This document shows, in pieces, positions 1 through 7,142 of a stretch of 10,638 nucleotides of DNA. Origin of the DNA: Acidobacteria bacterium UBA823 (GTDB lineage Bacteria > Acidobacteriota > Vicinamibacteria > Vicinamibacterales > UBA823); NCBI GenBank assembly GCA_002296225.1, contig DBHR01000080.1, forward strand, positions 1-10,638, written 5' to 3'. A program made the translations under genes and the position numbers. The notes below the pieces were generated by a model, which was not told the origin of the DNA, made no database searches, and worked only from the letters and a program-made list of their open reading frames with translations. The stretch's first letter is position 1, and each line of letters begins with the position of its first letter.

Positions 1-1725
1 CCAGCGGAGCAGCCGGCGCCAGAACAGCTCGTGCGTCATGTCGTCAGGTTCGATGTCAGCGTGCATCTGCCACATCCAGGAGTCCTGGATCGGCAATGCT
101 AGTGTCTTGCCCGCGCCATAGCGCTGGAAGGCGAGGACAATTCGCTCGTCAGCTCCTCCGGTGCCGGTGAGCAAGGTCGTAGCACCTGGCTTGGTCTCAG
201 AGATCGGGTTGAGGCTCGAGATGGCGGGCAAGCTCTTCCACCGCTCGGTCGAAGTTTTCTCCGTGTCGCCTACTTGCATAGCCGGATGAGTCTGACCGGC
301 ACGCGTCGGTGAGACGATGAGTTCGGTGAACACTGGCTCGCCGTCGACGAGCAGTGGTTCGCCAAGAACGACAGGAAGAATATCGGCGATAGGCGTGCCA
401 GCGTAGCCACCCTCGGCGAACGCACTGCGACCGCCGAGCATTAGGAAGCCGCCACCGCGCTGGTTGACGAAGCTGGCGATCATCCGTAGCTGGTCGGCTG
501 TGAAATAGCTGGCCTCGATGCTACCGAGAATGAGCCCGCGATACTGGAACAACTCCTCGCGGGTCTTTGGAAAGCCGCCAACTAGCGTGTCGGCGTCGTC
601 GACGTTGAGCCGCAGGTATTTGTTATCGGCCGTACGCTGTAGCACGACGACTTGCAGGTTCTCGTCGTCAGCGACGGCGCGCCGGATGAACTTCACCTCA
701 AAGCGTGGCTCGCCTTCGAAGTAGAGGATCTTTTCGCGACGGTCCTCGACGACGACGAGCACATCGCGCACGTTGTTCTGCGTTACCATTTCGCCGGCTT
801 GAGCCGGGACGCTGAAACGGAAGATACGCGGGCCAGGTTCACTCGCCGTGAGCCGCATTCGAACCGTCGCCGGTTCACCGTTGGCCGGCAACTCGACGTC
901 CTCGGTGCTGACGATCCGGCCCTCATCCTCAGCTTGGACGACGACGGAGATGCCACTGTAGCCGACTTGGCCGATGACAACGTCGACCACGAGCGACGTA
1001 CCCTGTAGCACTGAGCGCGGTGTCTCGACTCGACTCAACTGGATGTCACGCTCGAACGCCTGACGACCCAAGCCAACCGTGTAGACGGGCACACCGTCGG
1101 CGCCGAGCCCGCGCAGTGACTCGGTCAGCACCGATTCGGAATTGTCGGCGCCGTCGCTGATAACAACGAGGCCCGATAGGGGAACGCCGGTCAGTTCGTC
1201 GCGCGCGCGGTCAAGCGCATGTCCGAGGTCGGTCCGTGTACCGCCATAATCGAGTTCGCTGAGATCGGTGAGCCGCTCGGTCGTTGATGAGAACTTGAAA
1301 AAGCGCAAAGCGAAGCGATCGGCCAGTGCGGCGCGAAGCCCGCCTTCCTCGGAGCCGAAGCTGCGGTCGACGAAGGCGCGCCGTGGTTCATCGTTGCGAT
1401 CAGCGATTTCCATGCTGCGCGAGTTGTCGATCAGGATGCCGAGGAAGTTTTGCTGCGGTACAATCGAACTTAGGACAAGGACCGGGCGGAACAGACAGAA
1501 TGCCACGGTGGCCAGTGCCACGAGTCGCAGGGCTGAGAGAATACCCCTGTCGAGCGGCGTGCTCTTCCCGCGGGCGCGAGCGTAGGTTGTCAATGTGACG
1601 GCTGCACCCGCAGTGAGTGCTAGGACGACGAGGACGAATGGCCACGGTGAGGCGAAAGCAAAGTCACCCTGCTTGAAGACCAGTGGCCGGTACTTGAAGA
1701 GCAGTTCGAAGAGTGCGTCGAACAC
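1..1725 (-). CDS. VWA-domain membrane protein with glutamine-amidotransferase-like domain (C-terminus cut by window edge)
   Basis: The frame is open for 575 codons from a GTG at 1725 to the left edge, so the C-terminus is missing. Two hydrophobic segments (about residues 27-50 and 61-90) should anchor it in the inner membrane. A von Willebrand A domain follows, with a MIDAS-like set: D100, S102 and S104 (DNSRS), a GGTRTD loop with T163/T165, and D191 in VVISDGAD. Residues 235-325 look like a beta-sandwich. Residues 395-455 form a class I glutamine-amidotransferase-like domain with GGGFLMLGG and a SAFAEGGYAGTP stretch. No cysteine is visible there, so amidotransferase chemistry is unlikely. 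Proteins of this architecture sit in MoxR/DUF58/VWA (BatA, aerotolerance-type) clusters and are often named glutamine amidotransferase; their job is unknown. The start is supported only by a weak AGGG about nine bases upstream and by an in-frame stop seven codons before it. It lies 57 bases after the DUF4159 gene and is probably co-transcribed with it. Confidence 0.85.
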   Translation of the reverse strand, partial: MFDALFELLFKYRPLVFKQGDFAFASPWPFVLVVLALTAGAAVTLTTYARARGKSTPLDRGILSALRLVALATVAFCLFRPVLVLSSIVPQQNFLGILIDNSRSMEIADRNDEPRRAFVDRSFGSEEGGLRAALADRFALRFFKFSSTTERLTDLSELDYGGTRTDLGHALDRARDELTGVPLSGLVVISDGADNSESVLTESLRGLGADGVPVYTVGLGRQAFERDIQLSRVETPRSVLQGTSLVVDVVIGQVGYSGISVVVQAEDEGRIVSTEDVELPANGEPATVRMRLTASEPGPRIFRFSVPAQAGEMVTQNNVRDVLVVVEDRREKILYFEGEPRFEVKFIRRAVADDENLQVVVLQRTADNKYLRLNVDDADTLVGGFPKTREELFQYRGLILGSIEASYFTADQLRMIASFVNQRGGGFLMLGGRSAFAEGGYAGTPIADILPVVLGEPLLVDGEPVFTELIVSPTRAGQTHPAMQVGDTEKTSTERWKSLPAISSLNPISETKPGATTLLTGTGGADERIVLAFQRYGAGKTLALPIQDSWMWQMHADIEPDDMTHELFWRRLLRW

Positions 1726-1765
1726 GTCTGTGATCCCTGATCTCTAATTTCTGGCTAAGGGCTCG

Positions 1766-1782
1766 GAGGCTACCGCAGCCTC
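1766..1782 (-). other. Small hairpin between DUF4159 and VWA genes
   Basis: A 6-base inverted repeat (GAGGCT / AGCCTC) with a 5-base loop sits immediately after the DUF4159 stop codon in the 57-base gap. No T-tract follows on either strand, so it is not a convincing terminator. It could be an intercistronic stability or attenuation hairpin, or chance. Confidence 0.25.
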
Positions 1783-2616
1783 TCAATGGGTCATCGCGTA
1801 AACGACAAAATTCACACCCATCTGGAACGCGTAGGTCGAGAACTGCAGCGGATAATAAGGGTTGTCGGCCCACTCCCAAGCGTCGCCCAGGTCGGTGTTC
1901 CAATTGATCATAACCATCATGCGGCCGTCTTCGTCGAAGATGGCGCGTGTTTCTGGCACGTAGCCGTCGCGCTCCCACGTCGGGCCTCCGTAGATCGCGT
2001 TGTTCACGGCGGGCACCTGCACAACTTCGTCGATGTCATAGACCATATTGAAGATTGGATGCTCGAGTGGCACGTCAACGATCGGGTACTCTGGGAGCAC
2101 TCGGCGGATCTCCATTTCAAAATTCTGCCATTCCCAGGTGCCCCAGAAGTCATCGATGAGCAAGAACCCGCCGGCTATTAGGTACGCGCGGAGGCCGGCC
2201 ACCTCTTCGTCGGTCATTGTCATGGAACCGACTTCGAGTGCATAGAGAAAGGGAAACCGTCGCAGGTTGGGATCGTTGAGCCGGATCGCGTTCTGGCCCT
2301 CGTAGACGCCGAGATTCGTCACGCGTTGGAGAATCGAGATGAACTGCAGGTCGGCTTTCGGATAATCAGTGCTCCACCTTGGGCCCCAGCGTCGGCCCCT
2401 ACCGCCACTGTAAATTGCGCGAGTGAAATAGAACTCCCAGGGTCCAACCGGGTGCTGGAACGACCCACGGTCGCTTTCGAGTATTTGCTGCCCACTGGTT
2501 GACGGAACGAGGCGGACATCGACCTCGACCTGTTGCCCGGCAGCCAGCACTGCACCGAGCCAGAGGCTTGCGACGCAGACGCTGAGCGCCACGCTCTGCC
2601 GGGTCAATTGCCTCAA
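1783..2616 (-). CDS. DUF4159 domain-containing secreted protein
   Basis: The 277-residue protein has a signal peptide (about residues 1-26, hydrophobic core 8-25, ending VLAA before GQQ). The DUF4159 domain fills the rest: FTRAIYS at 64-70, WSTDYPKADLQF at 81-92, IRLNDPNL at 111-118, GGFLLIDDFWG at 149-159, LEHPIFNMVYD at 184-194, GRMMVMINWNTDLGDAWE at 231-248, and a terminal VVYAMTH. These match the conserved blocks of the family as I know it. No enzymatic activity is established. The family commonly neighbours MoxR, DUF58 and VWA genes, as it does here. I chose TTG at 2616 over an ATG 13 codons upstream. A clean AGGAG lies six bases before the TTG, and the shorter form starts directly with a typical signal peptide. 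The N-terminal 60 residues before the domain are poorly conserved linker. Confidence 0.9.
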   Translation of the reverse strand: MRQLTRQSVALSVCVASLWLGAVLAAGQQVEVDVRLVPSTSGQQILESDRGSFQHPVGPWEFYFTRAIYSGGRGRRWGPRWSTDYPKADLQFISILQRVTNLGVYEGQNAIRLNDPNLRRFPFLYALEVGSMTMTDEEVAGLRAYLIAGGFLLIDDFWGTWEWQNFEMEIRRVLPEYPIVDVPLEHPIFNMVYDIDEVVQVPAVNNAIYGGPTWERDGYVPETRAIFDEDGRMMVMINWNTDLGDAWEWADNPYYPLQFSTYAFQMGVNFVVYAMTH

Positions 2617-2622
2617 GGGAGA

Positions 2623-2627
2623 CTCCT
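2623..2627 (-). promoter_or_regulatory. Shine-Dalgarno AGGAG that fixes a TTG start for the DUF4159 gene
   Basis: On the minus strand AGGAG is followed by six bases and then TTG (2616-2614). The upstream in-frame ATG at 2655 has no comparable site and would add a charged extension before the signal peptide. This decides in favour of the TTG. Confidence 0.65.
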
Positions 2628-2732
2628 GAAGTCCGTTGTGGCGGCAGCGTACCATAACCAGCTGACCCGCCCAGATTACGTGTAAAGCTATCTCGTCCGC
2701 CGCGAAGTCGACTGGTCCAGGTGGTCACTGAA

Positions 2733-2760
2733 CCTCAGCCACCGTCGGACTCCCTCAGCC
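2733..2760. repeat. Pair of 8-base direct repeats (CCTCAGCC) spaced 20 bases
   Basis: CCTCAGCC occurs at 2733-2740 and 2753-2760, each followed by an ACCG within a few bases. The 20-base period is close to two helical turns, which would suit a dimeric regulator. It lies 117-144 bases upstream of the DUF4159 start, inside the only untranslated gap between that gene and the oxidoreductase. The repeats are short and could be chance. Confidence 0.3.
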
Positions 2761-2785
2761 GACCGAGATGACGTGAAAACTGCGA

Positions 2786-2823
2786 GGGTTCAGGAATCGG
2801 CCAGTTCGGCGTGACCTGAACCC
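2786..2823 (-). terminator. Probable intrinsic terminator of the Gfo/Idh/MocA gene
   Basis: On the minus strand, seven bases after the oxidoreductase stop codon, there is a perfect 9-base stem (GGGTTCAGG / CCTGAACCC) with a 20-base loop. Six bases further on there is a short TTTT run (2776-2779). The stem is clear. The loop is long and the T-run is short and displaced, so termination strength is uncertain. If it works, the DUF4159/VWA pair has its own promoter. Confidence 0.5.
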
Positions 2824-2830
2824 AAGAAGG

Positions 2831-4162
2831 TTACACCCTCGGCAAGCGCCAGGGACCGCGGTAGGTCGGCGTCAACATCCGATTCGCATCGTCGTTGTCG
2901 CGGAACCGTTGAGTCGACGAATCCCAATGGACCTTGCGGTTCGTCCGGAACGCTACATTACCCAGATGCGCGTTGACTGCGGCGAGGCTACCCGTCTCGG
3001 GGTTGCACCGCGGCTGCTCGCGCGTTTTCATGCACTCGATGAAGTTTTCGGTGTGCTGATCAAGCCCGCCCTCGCCGGCTCGTACACGGTGCTCAGGCAC
3101 TGGGTCCATCTTGTAAAAAGGTTTTCCGGCCTGGGTTCCAGTTTCCGGAAAGACCTGCCACCGGCTGCGGTCAACCACTAGCGTGCCTTCGTTGCCGATA
3201 AATGCAACGCCATGGTCGCGTTGAAAGGGGCCTAGTCCAATGCCGACCGCGTGCTCCCAGATCATCGAGAAGTCGGCGAACTCGTAGACGGCCTGTAGTG
3301 TGTCGGGGGTCTCCTCGGCGTCGTTGGGATACGCGAACTTTCCACCGCTTGCCACAACTGAGTGGGGCGCCGTGGCATTCATCCCGTACAACACGATGTC
3401 GATGAGATGTACGCCCCAGTCGGTCATCAGGCCACCCGCGTAGTCCCAGAACCACCGGAAATTAAAATGGAATCGGTTCGAGTTAAACGGTCGCTTCGGC
3501 GCCGGTCCCAGCCACATGTCGTAGTCGACGCCCTCGGGCGCAGGGCCGTCGGGCACCATCGGCACTGGTGGCATCCAGTTCATGTAGGCCCAGGCTCGCG
3601 TGGTACGGATTCGTCCGAGCTGACCCGATTGGAGGAATGCGATCGCATCATCCCAATGCGGTCCACTGCGCTGCCACTGACCCACCTGCACAATGCGGTC
3701 GTAGCGCTTCGCGGCGGCTACCATCAGCCGGCATTCCTCGATCGAGTTCGCCAGTGGCTTCTCGACGTACACATCCTTGCCGGCTTCGCACGCCATGACC
3801 ATCTGCAGGCAGTGCCAGTGGTCGGGCGTGCCGATCACGACGGCGTCCACATCAGGATTCTCAAGTAACCGGCGGAAATCTCCGTACTGCACTGGTGCTG
3901 CGCCAGTCATTGTTTCAACCTCGCTGGTGCGCCTGGCCAGCACGTTCGCGTCCACGTCACAGAGCGCGACGCATTCAGCCTCTGGCAGTTTAAGCAGCGA
4001 ACTCAGGTCAGAAAATCCCATACCGTTGCAGCCGATCACTCCGATGCCGATCCGGTCGGTGGGTGCAGATTGCTTGGCCCAGAGGTCAGGGGTGGACATT
4101 GCTGCCAGTCCCGCACCAGCGGCGGCGGAGTGCATCAGGAAGCGGCGTCGTGAGTGAACCAT
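2831..4162 (-). CDS. Tat-exported Gfo/Idh/MocA family oxidoreductase
   Basis: The 443-residue protein starts with a twin-arginine signal (SRRRFLM at residues 4-10, then an alanine/glycine-rich stretch to about 25), so it should be exported folded, with its nucleotide cofactor. The N-terminal Rossmann fold has GVIGCNGMG at 41-49 and D69/D71 near the end of the second strand. TPDHWH at 112-117 and EKPLA at 134-138 are Gfo/Idh/MocA hallmarks. The C-terminal dimerisation/substrate domain has GG at 243-244, D248, H252 and D255, the usual GG...D.G.H..D block. Family members oxidise or reduce sugar, inositol and related polyol substrates with NAD(P); the substrate here cannot be told. I chose ATG 4162 over TTG 4177 because GGGGAG (4175-4170) lies seven bases before the ATG and overlaps the TTG. 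It is divergent from the cyclodeaminase operon and separated from DUF4159 by a probable terminator. Confidence 0.9.
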   Translation of the reverse strand: MVHSRRRFLMHSAAAGAGLAAMSTPDLWAKQSAPTDRIGIGVIGCNGMGFSDLSSLLKLPEAECVALCDVDANVLARRTSEVETMTGAAPVQYGDFRRLLENPDVDAVVIGTPDHWHCLQMVMACEAGKDVYVEKPLANSIEECRLMVAAAKRYDRIVQVGQWQRSGPHWDDAIAFLQSGQLGRIRTTRAWAYMNWMPPVPMVPDGPAPEGVDYDMWLGPAPKRPFNSNRFHFNFRWFWDYAGGLMTDWGVHLIDIVLYGMNATAPHSVVASGGKFAYPNDAEETPDTLQAVYEFADFSMIWEHAVGIGLGPFQRDHGVAFIGNEGTLVVDRSRWQVFPETGTQAGKPFYKMDPVPEHRVRAGEGGLDQHTENFIECMKTREQPRCNPETGSLAAVNAHLGNVAFRTNRKVHWDSSTQRFRDNDDANRMLTPTYRGPWRLPRV

Positions 4163-4490
4163 TTTTCGTCTCCCCAACTGTTTGTGCGCGGTCTGCAGTG
4201 CCCGCTGTGCCGTAACTGAACCATATACCAGAGGACTAACCGGGATGCTCAGCTTGCCGTGTTCTTTTGCTGCGTGCAGGTCGGCTACTCGGGATACTAC
4301 CGCAGAATGCGTGGCTGGTCTCGACAGAGCGCAACGATAACTCAGGGCCGAGACTGTGCCGCTCGTCGGCTGAGTAGCTCAAAATTCGTGTGCAGTCGGC
4401 CTAACCGTAGCTTTACGAAACACTTGCCTTCTAGGATTGTCGGTGCCAGCTATGCCTCAAGGTGCGACAATGAACACGCAGGAGGAGCCA
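4163..4490. promoter_or_regulatory. Divergent intergenic region between the oxidoreductase and the cyclodeaminase operon
   Basis: These 328 bases separate two genes pointing away from each other, so promoters for both should lie here. The minus direction has a TATATG hexamer (4227-4222) as a possible -10. The plus direction has TAGGAT (4432-4437). Neither has a convincing -35 at 16-18 bases. I see no tRNA, riboswitch-like fold or conserved operator. Open frames that run across it into the cyclodeaminase gene encode no recognisable protein and were left out. Confidence 0.5.
4480..4485 (+). promoter_or_regulatory. Shine-Dalgarno AGGAGG for the cyclodeaminase gene
   Basis: A full AGGAGG lies five bases before the ATG at 4491. 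It overrides upstream in-frame candidates at 4437 (TTG), 4452 (ATG) and 4470 (ATG), and gives a protein of normal family length beginning MQIIDE. Confidence 0.75.
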
Positions 4491-5459
4491 ATGCAGATCA
4501 TCGACGAAGCTACCTTGCGCGACCGCGTGGGTCCGTCCGTTGCACTCGATGCGGTCGAGTCCGCGTTTCGAGCGCTGGGCGAGGACCGGGTTATGCAACC
4601 ACCCCCGATGGGGCTTGAGGTCGCGCCGGTCGGTGGCGAGGTGCACGTCAAGGGTGCATACCTATCTGGCGCGCCGGTGTTCGCCGTTAAGATTGCCTCC
4701 GGCTTCTACGCGAACGTCAAACGCGGTTTACCCAGTGGCTCTGGCCTTATGCTGGTGTTCGACGCGACGACCGGCTTTCCGCTGGCGCTCCTGCAGGACA
4801 ACGGATACCTCACCGATCTTCGGACGGCTGCCGCGGGGGCTTTGGCCGCTCGGCTTCTGACCTTCGAGCCGCTCGGCAAGGTAGCGATCATCGGTAGTGG
4901 TCTGCAGGCGCGCTACCAGAGCCAGGCGATCGCCGCCGTCCGGTCGTGGCAACAGCTCGTCGTGTGGGGTCGACATGAGGAGCGTGCTGCGCGATGTGCA
5001 GAAGAGTTGGCGGCCGAACTCGATCGCCCGGTCGTGACGGCCGTGAGCGCAGAAGCGGCAGTACGTGACGCCGACCTCGTCGTGACGGTGACACCAAGTC
5101 GCCAGCCGATCGTCCAAGACGACTGGCTGGGTGATGGCGCCACGCTCATCGCGGTCGGCTCGGACGGTCCTGAGAAGCAGGAGCTGGCCCCGTCGGTGCT
5201 TCAGGGGGCCGACAAGGTTGTCGCGGACCGGATCGCACAGTGCATCCAGCTCGGAGAGATTCACCACGCGATCGCGGCCGGGGTCCTTACCCGCGACCGG
5301 ATCCATGGTGAGCTCGGACAGATCGTGACGGGCGCGGTGACCGGTCGTGAGGGCCGCGAGCGGATCGTCTGCGATCTGACGGGTGTTGGCGCACAAGACG
5401 CAGCCATTGCGGAAGCCGCGTGGCGCAAGACATGCGCCGACACCCATCGGTTGCCTTGA
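4491..5459 (+). CDS. Ornithine cyclodeaminase / mu-crystallin family protein
   Basis: A cytoplasmic enzyme of 322 residues, normal for the family. The residues that act in characterised ornithine cyclodeaminase have counterparts: K67 in FAVKIAS, R111 in LTDLRTAA (substrate carboxylate contacts) and D225 in VGSDGPEKQEL (proton transfer). The NAD-binding Rossmann loop is IIGSGLQA at 133-140, and the late family block DLTGVGAQD lies at 295-303. The family also contains alanine dehydrogenases, pyrroline-2-carboxylate reductases, ectoine-degradation EutC proteins and ketimine reductases. Sequence alone does not choose between these, so ornithine to proline plus ammonia is only one option. It is the first gene of a four-gene plus-strand cluster, 45 bases before the phosphatase. 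No ornithine, arginine or proline gene is visible nearby to support the classical role. Confidence 0.9.
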   Translation: MQIIDEATLRDRVGPSVALDAVESAFRALGEDRVMQPPPMGLEVAPVGGEVHVKGAYLSGAPVFAVKIASGFYANVKRGLPSGSGLMLVFDATTGFPLALLQDNGYLTDLRTAAAGALAARLLTFEPLGKVAIIGSGLQARYQSQAIAAVRSWQQLVVWGRHEERAARCAEELAAELDRPVVTAVSAEAAVRDADLVVTVTPSRQPIVQDDWLGDGATLIAVGSDGPEKQELAPSVLQGADKVVADRIAQCIQLGEIHHAIAAGVLTRDRIHGELGQIVTGAVTGREGRERIVCDLTGVGAQDAAIAEAAWRKTCADTHRLP

Positions 5460-5492
5460 CCTTTCGCCGCGATTCCTTTGAGATCGTCGACT

Positions 5493-5498
5493 AGGGAG
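5493..5498 (+). promoter_or_regulatory. Shine-Dalgarno AGGGAG for the phosphatase gene
   Basis: AGGGAG lies six bases before ATG 5505. It favours this start over an in-frame TTG at 5478, which would add nine residues before the signal peptide. Confidence 0.65.
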
Positions 5499-5504
5499 CT
5501 TTCG

Positions 5505-7142
5505 ATGCAGACTCGTTCAGACGGACATCTGTGGGCACGAATCGTGTGTGGAGTACTGCTGTCGGCGATTTGGCTGACGGGGCCCGTGGCCGCGTCGGAT
5601 TCGCCCCGGCTTGTTGTTATCCTGGTCATCGATCAGTTCCGCGCCGACTACATTGATACCTACGGCCAGCAGTGGACCCACGGGTTGCGGCGGCTGGTCG
5701 ATGGCGGCGCCCGGTTCACTGACGCCGCTTACCCGTATTTCAGCACGGTCACGTGCGCCGGACATGCGACGATCGCGACCGGTAGTTTTCCAGCGACCCA
5801 CGGGATGATTGCCAATAGCTGGTGGGATCGCGAGACTGGTCGTTCGGTGCGCTGCACGTTCGATCCCCAGACACCGGCGATTAGCTACGGCGTAACGGAC
5901 GTAACGCGGGACGGGGAGAGCGGACACCGGCTGCTCGTGCCGACGCTGGCCGACGAAATGCGCACGCAGCTCGATGGCGGCGTGCGCGTGGCGACGTTTT
6001 CTTTAAAGGAGCGCTCGGCTATTGCCTTGGCCGGACAGCGCGCCGATGCGCTGTTGTGGCTCGGTGGCGACGGGTCGTGGCTGACGTCGCGCGCGTTCAG
6101 TTCACGGCCGGTCACTTTCTTGGCCGACGTGATATCCACCCATCCAATGACATCCGCATTTGGCGACGCTTGGGTACGGACTACTGATGCAGCGGGGTAC
6201 CTCTATAAGGATGATGCCGAGGGTGAGCGCCCGCCAGCTGAGTGGGGCCGGACCTTTCCGCATCCGCTGGCCGGCGCTGACCGCCAGTTTATCGAGCGGT
6301 GGAAGACGAGCCCGTGGTCCGATGCCTATCTGGCGCGGCTGGGCATCTGGGCCGTCGAGTATCTCGACTTGGGGCAGCGCAACACGACCGACTATCTTGC
6401 CATCGGTTTTTCAGCCTTGGATCTGGTTGGGCACCGTTTCGGCCCGCGCAGCCACGAGGTCCAGGACCTGCTCATCCAACTCGATCGGACCATCGGTGAA
6501 CTGCTCGACGAACTCGATCGGCGGGTCGGTACGGACCGCTATGTGGTCGCCCTGTCGGCCGACCACGGTGTTTCACCGGTGCCGGAGCAGATGCAGGCCG
6601 CCGGCTTCGACGCGGGAAGAGTGCGCATGAGAACGATCCGGGAACGGGTCGAGAGCACGCTGGTGGCGAGGTTTGGACCGGGCACCTACGTAGCGGGCGT
6701 CAGGGCCGGAGGGGTGTATTTCGCGCCAGGCGTGTACGAGCGGCTCGAGGCGGATCCGTCAGCGCTTGAAGCAGCGATCAGAATGCTCGAAGACACTCCC
6801 GGCATCGCGCAGGTCTTTCGCCATAAAGCGTTGGCAGCCGGTGAGGCGGCTGCCGATCCCGAGATACGTGCGGTTGCGTTGAGCTTCCATCCCGACCGGA
6901 GCGGTGATCTCCTGTTCACGCAGAAGCCCTACTGGATTAGCGGAAGCGCTGCGTCACACGGTACGTCGAATCTCTACGATCGCCGGGTCCCATTGATCCT
7001 CTATGGCGCGGGCATGTGTGCTGGACGCTACGCTGGACCAGCGACCCCGGCCGACATCGCGCCGACACTCGGACGACTAATAGGCGTGACGCTGGCGCGT
7101 CCCGACGGCCGCGTGCTCACTGAAGCTTTGCACTGTAGATAA
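5505..7142 (+). CDS. Secreted alkaline phosphatase of the PafA-like type
   Basis: The 545-residue protein has a signal peptide (hydrophobic core about 12-28, cleavage near AVAAS at 28-31). It is an alkaline-phosphatase-superfamily enzyme. The metal and catalytic set is complete by eye: D43 (VIDQF), nucleophile T83 (TVTCAGH), N104 (MIANSWWD), D306 and H310 (DLVGH), D353 and H354 (SADHG), and H485 (SASH-type block, AASHGTSN). K168 and R170 in SLKERSAI match the K-x-R pair that marks PafA-like phosphate monoesterases, as opposed to nucleotide pyrophosphatase/phosphodiesterases. It should act in the periplasm or outside, releasing phosphate from monoesters; the true substrate is unknown. The gene starts 45 bases after the cyclodeaminase, and its TAA stop overlaps the next gene's ATG by one base. 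The alternative call is a generic type I phosphodiesterase/nucleotide pyrophosphatase. Confidence 0.88.
   Translation: MQTRSDGHLWARIVCGVLLSAIWLTGPVAASDSPRLVVILVIDQFRADYIDTYGQQWTHGLRRLVDGGARFTDAAYPYFSTVTCAGHATIATGSFPATHGMIANSWWDRETGRSVRCTFDPQTPAISYGVTDVTRDGESGHRLLVPTLADEMRTQLDGGVRVATFSLKERSAIALAGQRADALLWLGGDGSWLTSRAFSSRPVTFLADVISTHPMTSAFGDAWVRTTDAAGYLYKDDAEGERPPAEWGRTFPHPLAGADRQFIERWKTSPWSDAYLARLGIWAVEYLDLGQRNTTDYLAIGFSALDLVGHRFGPRSHEVQDLLIQLDRTIGELLDELDRRVGTDRYVVALSADHGVSPVPEQMQAAGFDAGRVRMRTIRERVESTLVARFGPGTYVAGVRAGGVYFAPGVYERLEADPSALEAAIRMLEDTPGIAQVFRHKALAAGEAAADPEIRAVALSFHPDRSGDLLFTQKPYWISGSAASHGTSNLYDRRVPLILYGAGMCAGRYAGPATPADIAPTLGRLIGVTLARPDGRVLTEALHCR

Noticed and set aside
518..1008. 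Plus-strand open frames opposite the VWA gene
   Set aside because: They are antisense to a frame with clear domain motifs, have low-complexity Arg/Ser-rich translations and have no ribosome site.
1786..2181. Plus-strand 131-codon frame opposite DUF4159
   Set aside because: It lies wholly within a gene with strong family motifs; the translation matches nothing recognisable.
2650..2700. Possible promoter for DUF4159 with a TTTACA hexamer on the minus strand
   Set aside because: No acceptable -10 lies at 16-18 bases; the only AT-rich hexamer is about 21 bases away.
3362..3868. Plus-strand 168-codon frame opposite the oxidoreductase
   Set aside because: It is antisense to conserved Gfo/Idh/MocA blocks and is typical of spurious frames in GC-rich DNA.
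4409..4437. Possible sigma-70 promoter (TAGGAT as -10) before the cyclodeaminase
   Set aside because: The hexamer 17 bases upstream is AGCTTT, far from consensus; the better TTTACG is only 14 bases away.
4259..4618. Plus-strand 119-codon frame across the divergent gap
   Set aside because: It overlaps the start of the cyclodeaminase gene in another frame, has no motif and no Shine-Dalgarno.
4728..5447. Minus-strand 239-codon frame opposite the cyclodeaminase
   Set aside because: It is a long antisense frame, but the plus strand carries the active-site residues; GC bias explains the lack of stops.
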